The notes under the pieces: model-generated | Told to the model about the DNA's origin: nothing | What the model saw: only the letters and a program-made list of their open reading frames with translations | Database searches by the model: none | Assembly: GCA_029959195.1 (NCBI GenBank) | Contig: CP114117.1 | Location: 3,038,001 to 3,102,000, forward strand | Reading direction: 5' to 3' | Length of the DNA stretch: 64,000 bases | Source: Dictyophora rubrovolvata | Lineage: Eukaryota; Basidiomycota; Agaricomycetes; Phallales; Phallaceae | Shown: piece after piece, positions 11,290 to 23,700 of the stretch | Position numbering within the stretch: position 1 is the first letter of the stretch | Layout: the number at the start of each line of letters is the position of its first letter | Position numbers and translations under genes: made by a program

Positions 11290-13764
11290 TCTTCCAGTTT
11301 AGCGTCGAGGTAGGTACCGGTTGGATGACTGAGTGTGTAAATGATCGGTTTATATGCAAATTTCCATTACGATGTCTAGCGAACTTTGTGATAAATCCGG
11401 TGACGTGGATATGAGAAAGAAATAACATAACAAGTATGCAATTTCGATGATTGACCTTGGTCTTCTGTCTGGAGTCAGTCGCCTGACTCGGACATCCCAC
11501 TGATCCCAGCAGTGGTGACGCTCCAGACGTTGAAAGACGTGTTGACCGAACATTATCCGGATTGGGTCAGCCGCGTTTACAGTCATCTGATTGACCACTT
11601 GTTGGTATCAGGTGAACATCCAAGTTGTCCTGAGGATGCTCATTACGGAATTCTGTTACGGCTGATTGATTACACGAAGCAGAGAGAGAAGCATCTTGGA
11701 CAGCGGCATTAGCGCCTAGTGACATCTACAGAAACAATACCCACCTTGAAGTTCGGTCGACATGAACGCTGAAAACGTGGGAGTACACAGAGTCTTCCCA
11801 AATGTGAGTGAAAGCAATCGGTGTGTACTGCTTGTTGGACCTTGGTGAAATGGATTGATGTGGTTGGAAATGCGGAGTCCACTTCCCAAAATACCCGACC
11901 GCCGTCGCCGTTAACCAGTTCCTCTCCAGTGTCTCGGCTCTCCCGCCCACCCCTTACATTCCCTCGCACTTCAGAAGGGAGGCAAGTTTATGCCGTCGCT
12001 GTCAAGAAGTGGCAGAGAATGGTGACAAACTACCTTAACCGTTTATAAAGCTTGTTAGAGGCTCTGAGAGGCTTGATCAGCTCCCTTGACAAAAAAGGGC
12101 GTTAGGATTTTTGCGACACTCGGTGGGATAATCCATATCCCCTCACCTAGCTCACCCATGGTCAGCTCATTGGAGTCCAAGGAGGTCTAACGAAGACCAA
12201 AGAAACGAAGACCAATAAGCGGAGAGAGCCGAAAGATACTAGAAGCAGATTAACAATTTGTTGCGTCCGACTAAAATTTCTAATTACAATACTAGTCTGC
12301 CCTTTATACAAGTGGCGGAATTACATTCTAAAGGGGTGAGACGAAACAACGGAACATAAAGGACAACAAACGATGCAAGACCATTAGTACAAGTAGTAAT
12401 GTAAGCGAACGGAAACGGAAACGAGAAAAGAATCAATGATTTTTTGGCAGAGAAAGGTCGATACCTACTGTAACACAAGGAGGGTGATCTACATACACGT
12501 TACCACCACAAGGAAGTATGGGAACACCAATACCATGGATGCTCTACTAGCGCAATTTGAGGGAGTCAAGGTATTACCCACAAGGTGCATCGTATATACA
12601 TACTAGTAGACATTTGGAATGTGCCTTCCCCATCCGCAATTTACACGACTCTCCGGTTCAAAGACTTTAGGTGCTGATGGCGGGCTCTGATTGTTGCGTG
12701 CTTATTGAGATAGTGTCTGGATTAGCCGTAAGCAACCGAATGCCAGAGTACATATGTATGTGGTGTAATGTTGAGGACACGGACGAGTTATGAAGAGAAA
12801 CGCGTATAATTGGAGGATCACGTGACGGGCTGACATAGCCCTTTAGCTGAGGAGACGGAACGAACTGATTCGAGAAACAGTTTGTCTTAGCGGTTACAAG
12901 GCTCGGTCGTTCATATATGTGAGTTCACCATGACAACCTCATTAGGCCTTATAAACGGCGTTTAGAAAGTCAGTACCTCAGGAGTTCCGTTGTGTAACGA
13001 AATTTTCTTTCCCCATTTATCTCTTTTTCCGTACTTTCTGATTCCTTTTCTCTTACTACTCTCAGATTACTTAGATACCAATTTCCAAAAAGGTCCGCTA
13101 CAAAACGGAAATAAATGTATATAAAAACCACCTAGTTCTATACGAAGAAAATAAGAACATCTTTCCCCTTCACGAATTCTCTCAAAACACACACTCGCTG
13201 GTTCCCTCATTCTTTCTCTGCCTACCTCCTGACAGCGCATATCAGTAAGCTGAGTCCTGACCAAAGATGAAAAAGCTCTTTACCTTCATCTGCGCTTCTT
13301 GTAAGGAATTCGTTGTCTGTTGAGTAAGGCAATACCTGGGCGACTGGAGAGCTATTAGGTTTAGGTGGTCAAAAGCGTTTTGGTTTTCACATGTAACCCA
13401 ACAGTTTATATATGTGGGCTCATCACGTTAATAGTTGTTCAATGTCCGAACGAAAAGTAATAATAACACGATAAATTATTTGGAAGCTCGATATATAACT
13501 TCCGATAGATGCAATTGATTATAGTTATACGACTGCCATTGAGATTCTTTGCTGAAGGAAGCTCATTGAACTCGCGGTTAGTTCGGTTGTATATCGCCAT
13601 CAAAATACACCCGCAACTGTATGTACAACCGCTGATATACCAATGCCCAAGGTATCTGTCGCACGACCGGTGTCGACATTCTCATGAAACTAACAACCTG
13701 ATAGCATATATGCGCATAGAAAATATGATTCATGTTGGGAATGAGTAAAGAAAACATGGTGCGA
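11290..13764. other. Gene-poor region, no recognised gene
   Basis: The first 100 bp are the esterase promoter side. Overlapping open frames on both strands at 11,510-12,050 show no family match or consistent splicing; they could be a decayed gene. From 12,100 to 13,760 I see only short random frames. A small uncharacterised gene cannot be excluded. Confidence 0.4.
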
Positions 13765-16578
13765 TCATAGCTTGGCTTTGGAACTATATTTCTGTCTTCT
13801 TTCCCACTCCTTGGACAATCTCTTCCGTATCTCTCTTTTTAATGTTTTCCCGGCAGGATTCCGCTCTATAACATTTAAGGCGATCAATTGCAATAAGCAA
13901 GTTAGATTTTTAAAAAGAATTACCAATTGCCGTCGACTGAATCATAATCATTACAGGCACTGCAAACGTCGGTAGGCTAATTATTATGGTGAGTTTCTTT
14001 GTCGTCAAAAGTTCAACAAAATATTTCGACTAACCGCGGCTTAACAGCTTCTAAGAGGTCTTGTTCCGTAACTTTCCCCGCCCACTCGGAACGTAAAACG
14101 ACCGCTGCTCCCACTAATTCCCCCAGTCGTTTATCGGGAATACCGACAACGGCACAATCTATTATGCGTTTGTCCGCGAATAGGGCGTTTTCAACAGTTA
14201 TAGAATGCTGGTTCCATGTGTCATGCACTCAAAAATAATTAAAGACATATAACGCAAGCGACGTACGATGTTTTCGCCTCCTCTAAGCGGAGTACAATTG
14301 TATCAATAAACACAGAGACCGGATAAAATCCACGAGTAACAAACCTAATTATTATATCCTTAACTAAAAGAAAAAACAAAATTCAACTGAGAGTCAAGAA
14401 TCTGTTCAAAAACCCGAGAGCAATATCTCACCTCGATCTTTAATATAGACGAAACCATCCTTGTCAATAATGGCAAGATCACCAGACTTAAGCCATCCAT
14501 CGCGGGTTATCACTTCCTCCGTGGCTTTGGGATTATTGAAATAGCCCTTCATAACATTTGGCCCGCGACTTTTGGGGTTTGTTCTGGAGTCAGCACTTCA
14601 AAATATAACGACGAAAACGACCACCCACATCCATAGTTCTCCAATATGACCGGGAGGGAGAACTTTATTGGTATGTGGATCCACAACTAACAAATCTACA
14701 GTCGGCGGCGCCAATCCTCTGTGAAATATTTCTTTCACAAAGGGACAGGTACAAATCGCTTTGAGACTTGAAATCACTCACGTGCTACTGGGATGTGCAA
14801 GATAATCTTCGCCTACAAAATGCACTGCTACTGAGTTGGTTTCCGATAGACCATAACCTTGTGATCTGGATTATTTCAAAAACATTCGCTTTTAAACCCC
14901 CCAGTAACCAATAGCACGCACACGTTGGTCCCTGGGAATTTTCTTTTTATTTCCGAAGCAAGAGAATCCGCAGCGGGAGCTCCTCCAGTCCCAATATTCT
15001 CAATAGTCGTAGTTCCTACTCATGTTTCAAACGACTTTCTGTAAGAGAATGCACAAATAGGCGGGGCTTACCGACGACCTTCGTCTCAAATAGATCGTAA
15101 ACTAGGCTGGGTACAGCGGTGGTATTGGTGACTCCTTCGTCTTTGATCAGCTTAGCGGCTAAAAATGTGGCTTTGAGGATCAAACTGCAGTAGTAAAAAA
15201 AGACTAACCAACGTCCTTATCCCACTAAAAAAGGGTTGAAATAAATTTAGAAAATTAAAAATAATATCTGGACAAGGACACCCACTTTACGCATAAGAAC
15301 GATTTTGGCGCCTCGAAAAGTGGATATGAGCTATACGAGTACATCGGCTTTTAGAAAAACGCCTTTTTTTCAAAAGGGGATAACAGGACGACTTGCCATT
15401 TGGCTCGTACAACCAGTTACGTGAAAGAGCGGTACGGCGATCAGTTCTGCATAAGGCTTCTTCTCTACTTCCGGACCATTACCCAATGGTGGTGGATCTA
15501 ATTAATAATAAAAAATGCAGAATCAGCTGAGGTCAATTCGGATCTTTGTACGGAGATAGAAATTTTTTTTACAATCATTTCCTTTCCTCAACTCTGAGCG
15601 CCGAAGAGCTGCGAGAGTATTGGGTAGGTTTCCAAGCCATCCACGCTGAGTCGAGAGCACACCCTTAGGTAGGCCGGTAGTTCCAGAAGTGAAAAAGATC
15701 TACAAACTCCGGAGTGAGAAAAAATGGTAGTAGAAAGGACGAATATTCGTACAGTCGCATCGTCTTCTGGCAGAATCTCCTTCACCTTCTTCCAAGCATC
15801 CGTGGGACCTTGATATTGTGCTAAAACTCTCGACCACTCTTTCACATTTACTCCCGAAATACTGCATTCACTGTAAGGCCGTACACAGACAACATTAGTG
15901 TTCAATGAAGGTAGAACAGAGGCCAGGAGGTCTAATCTTTCATGATCAAGGAAAAGAACTTTGGGGGTTGTAAGTCGGATGCAATGTAAGGATGCATCTA
16001 GCGGTAACCATGCGTTGAAAGCGGTGGTAACACCTCCCTGTTCAAATTACTATGAGTAAATGTAGACAACGTATTATAGTATGCAACTCGAGTACTAACC
16101 AGCAAACCGACAGCCCAAAAAATTAATATCCACTCCGGATAATTGCGCATAGAGATCCCAACCCGGTCGCCTTTTCTGATGCCATAAACCTTTGAAAGCA
16201 AGCGTGAAGTACTCTATCAAAGAAAAAGACAAAAATGCTCGCCTCGTATAATATGGAAGCCAGTTTGTGTATGATTTTATCAGCTTGACCGCATGTGATA
16301 CGAGTATCCTCAAAAACTAAATATTCCTGGTTGTGGACCTCAGTGTTTTGCGTGATACGATCTATCCAGAAAGCACGCAAAGATGGCCATAAATTCTTGT
16401 AGACTCTATAGATACGGTTGTTAATGATAGCATGCTCTAGTTCGTGGAGAGCTCCAGGCGCTGTCATTATAGCTTCACCTGTAAATAAGAGACGCATGAG
16501 TCAAAGTATCCAGAGAATAAAAAATGAGTAATCACATTCTGCAAGAGACCTAGCTGGCTTCCATTCGAATGTGGCCAT
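13765..16578 (-). CDS. AMP-dependent acyl-CoA synthetase/ligase
   Basis: An ANL-superfamily enzyme that activates a carboxylic acid with ATP and joins it to CoA. It starts [14 protein letters not shown], then [37 protein letters not shown] and FNAWLP. The P-loop A3 motif [12 protein letters not shown] lies at about 15,700; the A5 motif reads [10 protein letters not shown] (about 14,850), and GELWI is split near 14,640. A8-like [19 protein letters not shown] lies near 14,450. The C-terminal domain has [13 protein letters not shown] (about 14,140) and ends [16 protein letters not shown] before the stop at 13,765, giving the catalytic A10 lysine. About a dozen short introns interrupt it. The N-terminal layout resembles fungal long- or medium-chain acyl-CoA ligases of uncertain substrate. 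No peroxisomal SKL tail is present (it ends KAKL). Looks complete. Confidence 0.88.
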
Positions 16579-17756
16579 GATGAAAGGTTGAGAGGATTGC
16601 AGACTCTGGGAAGCTATATCGGCAACCAGTACTAAAATTCATGTCAAGGAACCGGCAGCAGTTGAAAACCGGTCGGTTGGGATATGCCATAGTTCACGTG
16701 ATTATTTTTGTTTTTGTCATTCATAGCTAGTTATCCAAGCAAACAAATTAGAGGCCAAGCAGGTTTCTTCTTTTCTCAGATCATATAGGAGCGTGCACTT
16801 GTAGGTCTGTGGGGGACATAATAATATGCACAGGGTCGAAAATCAGGGCTGTGCTTTGGTCGGGCGACGTCATAAGGTCAATGCGCGTTTATTGATCTTT
16901 TTATAAAAAACCGAATAGAATCCGCGCGCTCTCAGGCTGCGGCATAGGTTGTAGTGCAAACGGACTTTACTTCTTTATTGACAGTCGGGTGGATCATCTC
17001 TTAGATTGTATGATTCAGTGGTAAGATATCAGCACCTGCGCTTTTTTATATGCTAGACGAAGATAACTTACTTTGGGGGCGAGTCGCGGGCTAGTGCAAC
17101 CAGTGGTTGTCCGACGGAAACGTAAAACAGGCGGACCCAGTACTCTGAGCTCAAAACATCATTGACGAGATGTTAACTCATTTTGTGCAAAGATCAGAAA
17201 ACGAGCGAGGATTTGAAAAGAGGAATAAATGAACCGTACTGTTGAACATGATGACATATGATATATGATATTTGACGCGAGGCTCTCGGCTTAAAATGAA
17301 TGCGACCAACGTACATTTCATGTAATTTACTTCTTAATTGTCGTTGAACGTAATTTCGCCAAGTTTCTTGAGTGAAATATGCGGCGGTGTGGTTCGGCAG
17401 TCTTTTCTGCAGGCGTTACTGTCGCGATGTTACGGGCGGCTGAAGGAACTATTGAAGTTCCCAATGATCAACTTTACATATCTCCAAGTTTGTTTCGAAT
17501 ATATAGCAGACACCATTCTCATACATATGGTTATCGTAGATCCCTAACTTATCCTCCTTACTGACATAGTAGCGTAATCTACAGATTTTTAGCTTCAAAG
17601 GAAGTCCAATGCTTGCACCAGTGAAAATCAATTAACAACTTCAAGTTTACCCTACTAATTCTCAGCGATCCAAATGGCTAGACACGCTTCATTTGGAAGG
17701 TCTCGGTGGTGCTGACGGATTTTCTTTTCCCGTAGTCTAGAAGAGGTGAATGAGCA
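16579..17756. other. Intergenic DNA, no gene recognised
   Basis: Holds the promoter side of the acyl-CoA ligase and the 3' side of the giant gene. A 60-70 residue open frame at 17,338-17,564 (+) has no support. The sequence GACATATGATATATGATATTTGA near 17,250 is a small A/T repeat. Confidence 0.4.
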
Positions 17757-20700
17757 TCAGCCTTTTATACAAAAAGAGCAGGAATGTGACTGACTTGTAT
17801 TGTTGTTGCCGGTCTGTCTATTAGTAAACAGTGCGCCAGGACTAAACCAGCTAGAGCTTCCCGGACTGTCATTTCTAGTATAACTCACTTCCTGGGCTGT
17901 CTGTCTAGTAGTAAAACTACTATTATTGTATGTTTCAATCCTGGTTTCAGTATTTCTTTGTTCATTGGAAAGAGCAGTCGTAGCCGGTGTTGAGATCGGT
18001 GGACTCGTTTCGGGAGAGGTGACCAATGGTCTCTCTAGTAAAACTTATCAACGATGAGGATTATAAGACGTAATGACACACATACCTGTAATATATCCTG
18101 AAGATGGAGAAGACATATATGTGTCACCCGACATCGAATGAAAATCGTCCACAGTCGAAGTCATCGCTCTAGATGCAGGTGTGCTTTCACTTCCAGAATG
18201 GAATACCGTAGACGCGGAATCTCCGTCGTCAGTTGGTGTGAATAAATTCACGGTTCTGTCATCTGCTGAGTAGAAGCTAATCGGTCGAGACGACGTCCCG
18301 TCAGTGTAACCTGCGACTGTCTGAACGTCAATAGTCATAGCTGATTCGTCATCGTGAAAATCGACCGATTGATCACTTTCAAAGTCGATATTGGGTACCT
18401 CTTCAGGTGTTGGGGTGAAGTTTCGGCGTGAGTATTCAATGTCGGCGACGGTTTGTATGACGCTGGTTTGCTCTTCATCTTCATGAGTCGAAACGATCAA
18501 ACTCGATTGCAGGGTAGACTGACTTAGGGCAAGCCCCTTGTCCTCCGAGTCGGAAAGTACAGATTCGACGTTTCCAGCATCAACAACAGCCTTCATCGAT
18601 GTCCTGATTAGACTTATATCGGATGGTCTTATTGTGCCTGTGGTTTCAACGGAACCTTCTGAAGTCGTTATCATAGAATCCCGTCGGGATGGTGTTGGAA
18701 TTATAATATGGCTGTCCTCGTGGAGGCCTTCCTGATGAACGAGACTTGCACGCAGCGTGGATTCCATGGAAACAGAAAGCTGCTGACTATCTATTATGTA
18801 CGAGTAAAATGAGTCAATCATAAGTAATTAAACTAGATTTTCAGCGCCACCTTCGTATGTAGATCCCTCCACAATGCCTACAGTACCTTCCGACTTCTGA
18901 GCTATCATTTCAACAGCAGAATCGCGCAATTGTTCGGACTCGTGGCTCTCCTGAACAACCGACGTAACTCCTTCCGTCGTCTTTGATTCCACCGATGACT
19001 CAATAATGTGCACATCGGTACTAGCGGTTCGATTGTCGGAGCTAAGGGAGGTCTGTCCTTCCGTGATATTAGTGGTTGTCTGGTTAAATGAACTTTCCGT
19101 GCTGTTAACGGCTTCGTTGGTAGCTGAAGAAATCGTTGAGGTCCCAGTAACAGCCATAGATACTTCAGCTACACCCAACATCACCGAAGCGCCTGTGGGT
19201 TCTCTGCCGTCATTCGAGATCGCTGTTTTCTCACTCATATCACCAGCGGACCTAGATTCGAGAGCTCCTACTATACCAGTCGAGGCCGTCACAACAGTTG
19301 ACCCAGTCTCCGACGTGGAAGCTTCTGCGATCTCAGAATGTATCACGACCTCGCTTGAGCCCTCGGAGACGACCACCCCTTTCACTCCCGCGGCAACTTC
19401 AACGGTTGGCCAAGCACCCGCGTCCGTCGTTGCAGCTGTGGAAGGTCCTATGTCGTGATTTGACGCAAGAACGATTTGCTCAGTAGTTTGTGTGTCGATA
19501 TCAACATTATTTGAACCCCCAACAACCCGTTCGAAAAGCGTCATATCGGAAGATCGAACCATCTCCGATTCTGTAATCTGAGCCGTCAAAGTTGAGGTTT
19601 GAGCGGCCGCTCCTGAAGCTTCCGCAGACACACTGGCCTTTGTCGATTCTGAGACCTGAGCTTCCTGCCCAATTTGTTCAGTTGCATCCATTGAGGCCCC
19701 CGTTGTTACTGTCCCTAAGGTCATGGTCGTCGATTCTACAACGCTGTGCGCGTCCTGCGTGGCGGTGGAGCTCTGAAGAACTTGAGACCCAAGATCACCA
19801 ACTAGAGTCTCGCTAGTCGAGCTGATCGAGGCTCCAGCTTGAGTAACGGATGCAACGTCTCTTTCCACATCCTCCGTCGCCTTAACATCTTCAATAATAC
19901 TATGAACAGAAGTCTCTTGAACTTCGGCAGCGATTTCGGTATGATGCTCTTCGTGAATAGCCGCGACATCTGAAGTAGCAGTAGTCTTGACAAGGTTCTC
20001 TCCAGTAGCGCTCGAAGTACTCTCGTTGGAAATCTCGAGGTGAGATCCTGTCGTTATTGCTTCTGTAACGTTTTGCTGGTTTTCCGCGGGAATTGATGAA
20101 CTTTCCTGAACGGAAGCGTTCGCAGTTTCGGTTGCTTCATCAGAGCGGATGCTTTGCGCGGATACTTGAATTTGCTGACTGAGCTCAATACCTTGGGCAA
20201 CAGTTCGTTCAGCTTGAACGGATTCTGAACCAGAGACCCGCTCGGATATAGTAATCAGCTTTGTCTCACTGTCAGCGTCCTGAGAAACTAAGCGTTGGTT
20301 AGTTTAGATATTTCGTGTTGATAGATTGAAATAACTACCTTCATCCGAAGCCGCGATTCCGGAAGTTACGACAAGTTGTGCCTCTGAATTATCGGTTTGC
20401 CCTTCGGATATCGCTGATGTTTCCATTGTCATTGAAGCGACGCTGTCTTGCACTAAAGCCTGAGATATGCATCCGCTTGAGGACTCTGCAGCTGTTGCTG
20501 TTGCTGTGTCCTGCGCCGTGGCTCCAGAAACCATTAGCGTCGAAGATTCATTCTCTTCTACCTTCGAGACACTGGCTATTGCTGTATGTATTTCAGTAGA
20601 CGTCACCGCAGATGTCTCCATAATCTCAGTTTGCCTTTCGGACGTTGCTGAAGTGACGTTGTCTTGCGCTAAAGCCTGAAATATGGATTCATTTGAGGAC

Positions 20701-23700
20701 TCCACAATCGGCGCTGCCGTTGTATCATGCACCGTAGCTCCAAGGACTATGGCCGTTGAATCAGTCTCTTCTATCTTTGAGACACTGGCCATCGCTGTTT
20801 GTGTTTCAATGGACGCCGTCGCAGATGTCTCCATAGTCTCGGTTTGCCTTTCGGATGTCGCTGATGTTTCTACCGTCGCTGAAGTGACATTACCTTGCGC
20901 TGAAGCCTGAGATGTGGATTCGTTTGAGGATTCCACCTGCACCGTAGCTCCAAGAACCATGGCCATCGAAGTTTCATTTTCTTCTACCTTCGAGATATTG
21001 GCCATCGTTATTTGCGTCCCATTGGACGCCGTCGCAGATGTTTTCGTAGTCTCAGTTTGCCTTTCAGATGTCGCCGATGTTTCCACCGTCGCTGAAGCGG
21101 TGTTACCTTGCGCCGAAGCCTGAGATATAAATTCGTTTGAGGATTCCACAACCGTTGCTGTCGTTGTATCCTGCATCGTAGCTCCAAGGTCCATGACCGT
21201 TGAAGATCCACTCTCTTCGGCCTTTGAGGCACTGGCCATCGCCATATCAGTAGATGCCGCCACGGATGTCTCCGTAGTGACTTCAATCGCTGATGCTGCA
21301 TGGGTGACACTCGATTCGGCATTTCCTTGGCTGACTGAAGAAGTAACGGTATTCGCATTCGTTTGAACGTGTGCATTGTCGAGCTGCGCAATTATTTCAG
21401 AAACAGTATCCGATGTCGTACGTGCAAGTATCTCTTTTGTTGTCGTTTCCTCAGTAGCTGCGCGAGTGGAAGACTCGCTTTCCACGTATTTCGTATTAGA
21501 GCGACTTGTACTCTCCGTAACCGCGACTTCGTTCTTTGAAGTCGCTGCAGACGTATTCTCGACGACCACCACTTGAGTATTCTCGACGGCCACCAATTGA
21601 GTATTCCCCGATTCGAAAGCAAGAGCGGAGCCGGTACCCGTTATTTGATTTTGACTTTCGGAAACAGTGGCTGTCTGCGAAGCTGTACCGGGTTGAGTAA
21701 AGGTCAATATCGCCTTTGAGTTGTCGGCTACCACTTCCAAACGAAGTTCTTCTGAGACATTCTGAATTTCATCGGCCCTGACCTGGGTATTCTCACAGGC
21801 GGTCTCTTGACTGGTGGCCTCGCCAGACACGTCGCCTTCTCTTCGTGTCACTTCGATAGTGGATGCTTCGAGAGCTTTCGCTAATTGAATGTTAGGTATA
21901 GAAGAGAGAGGGCAATGTGAACGCACTTTGTTCCATAGTCTCTACTTGGGACATCGAGGAGGCATCTACGATGGACACAATCGTGTTATTTGCACTTTGC
22001 TGCAAACCAGTAACGATAGTTCCGGATCTCATAATATCGTTTCTTGTGTTCTCCGCGAATGATGTCTCGGTGCCAGTACTACTTGCGGTGATATCATTTC
22101 GAACTTCGGAACCGGAAATTGTGGTTTCCGCGACTTTGGTGGATGTGCTCAAACCGGTGCTAGTAGCGAGTCGCGTCTCTGCATCATTTCGTAGACTCTC
22201 CACGGAGGAGGATATTTGATCGGCATGAACATTAACGTAATCGAGCTCTGCTATTGAATCGCTTAGATCTAAATCAAGTTAGGTCGATGGAAATATCATA
22301 TAGACTGGTAATAATCTACCTTGTTTGGACTGAAGAACACCCTGTGGCTCGGTAGTCGCGGTGCGTAGCTCAGAACTAGATTCTTTATAAGCAGCACTCT
22401 GATGTAAACCTTGCAAAAATCCAGCTTCTGTATGACTATAAGTCGATTCGATCGATTCGGATGACAATCTTTCATACGAAGAATGGATGTCTGGTCGAGT
22501 TTTCGAGGCTTCTGTGAACTGAGAGACACCCGAGGAGTCTATTTTTGATGCGAAGGTATTTTGTGTCGTCGTTCCAACAGCGGTCCCTGAATTCACTCGT
22601 CCTATAGTGATCGTTTCGGTAGTAGCACGCAGATCTGTGCCCTCCTCTTTTGTAATGTTCACAAATGAATCGACACCTAGGAAAAGTCAACGCAAAGTAG
22701 GTACGACTTTTGAGCACTTACTTTTCGCCGAATGAACAGAGTCTGATAGCATTTTTCCTCGAGTTATTTGGGTGGGTTGATCCACATCTGTTAGCTCAGA
22801 GATATCTGACAGTTGCGTGACTTGTTCATCTGCTCGCTGCTCAACCGGCCCTACTTCTCTTGTCCAGTAACAACAGTCATCCAAACATACACCCGTCCCG
22901 TGAGTGCGACTCTCCACCTTATGACAGGATTTCGGGCGGGTCTTCACTGCTTTAACATGAACAGTTGATGAATTGGAAGAATCGCTCAAAGAGAGCACCT
23001 CCCTCTCCGATGACTCGTCATGGTGCACCTCAACAAAGTCAGAGAACGACGAGCCCTGTCGCATCAGAGAAGGACGCTGGCGAGAGTCCAGTCCAGATGA
23101 CGTATCAGCGGTCGAGGTAGTTATTCCAGTCTTGTCGACTATCTTGCTTGTTGTTGCACGTGAAGCATCCTCTTGAACAGCAGATGAGGCTTCAACTTTG
23201 AGTCCCGATGTTGACAATGAACGCGACTGCGTAGACGAAGTCTGGCCGACTTCGGATTGGATACTGATGGAAACGTCAACATTCTTTTCGAGCGTAGAGT
23301 TGTCGCTTTGGCCGACCAGAGTGCTCGTTCTTGCGGGTGAATATGCAGGTGGTGGATCATCCTGTAATGGAATTGAGGACGATGCGGTGGTGTATAACGT
23401 ATCTTTCAAATTAGCTGATGAAGAACTTGAAGCAATGACTGGAAAAGCCGTTATAGACGTTTGTGCTTCAATTTCTTTAGCTTTAGAACCAGACAAAGCG
23501 GACACCTTCGAGCTGGAGGATGAAGCCGTTTCTTCGTCAATAGTGGTCAAAGATTGTTCGATGACATCCTGAGACGTTGGCGAAACCTTGGGCGATGAAC
23601 GAGAGCTTGGTACAGTGACAACAAGGTCGACAGGTGACGAGGGTTCCAAAAGGATAATCGAAGGGATATCAGATTGCTTCTGTTTTTCTTGCTGACGAGA

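Noticed and set aside
11512-12048. Possible gene opposite or beside the esterase
   Set aside because: Overlapping frames on both strands, no splice chain and no family motif.
19006-19458. Plus-strand open frames opposite the giant gene (also at 20,378-21,576, 23,198-23,572, 24,364-24,903)
   Set aside because: They arise because Ser/Thr/Ala-rich codons on one strand rarely give stops on the other; the minus frames are linked by proper introns.
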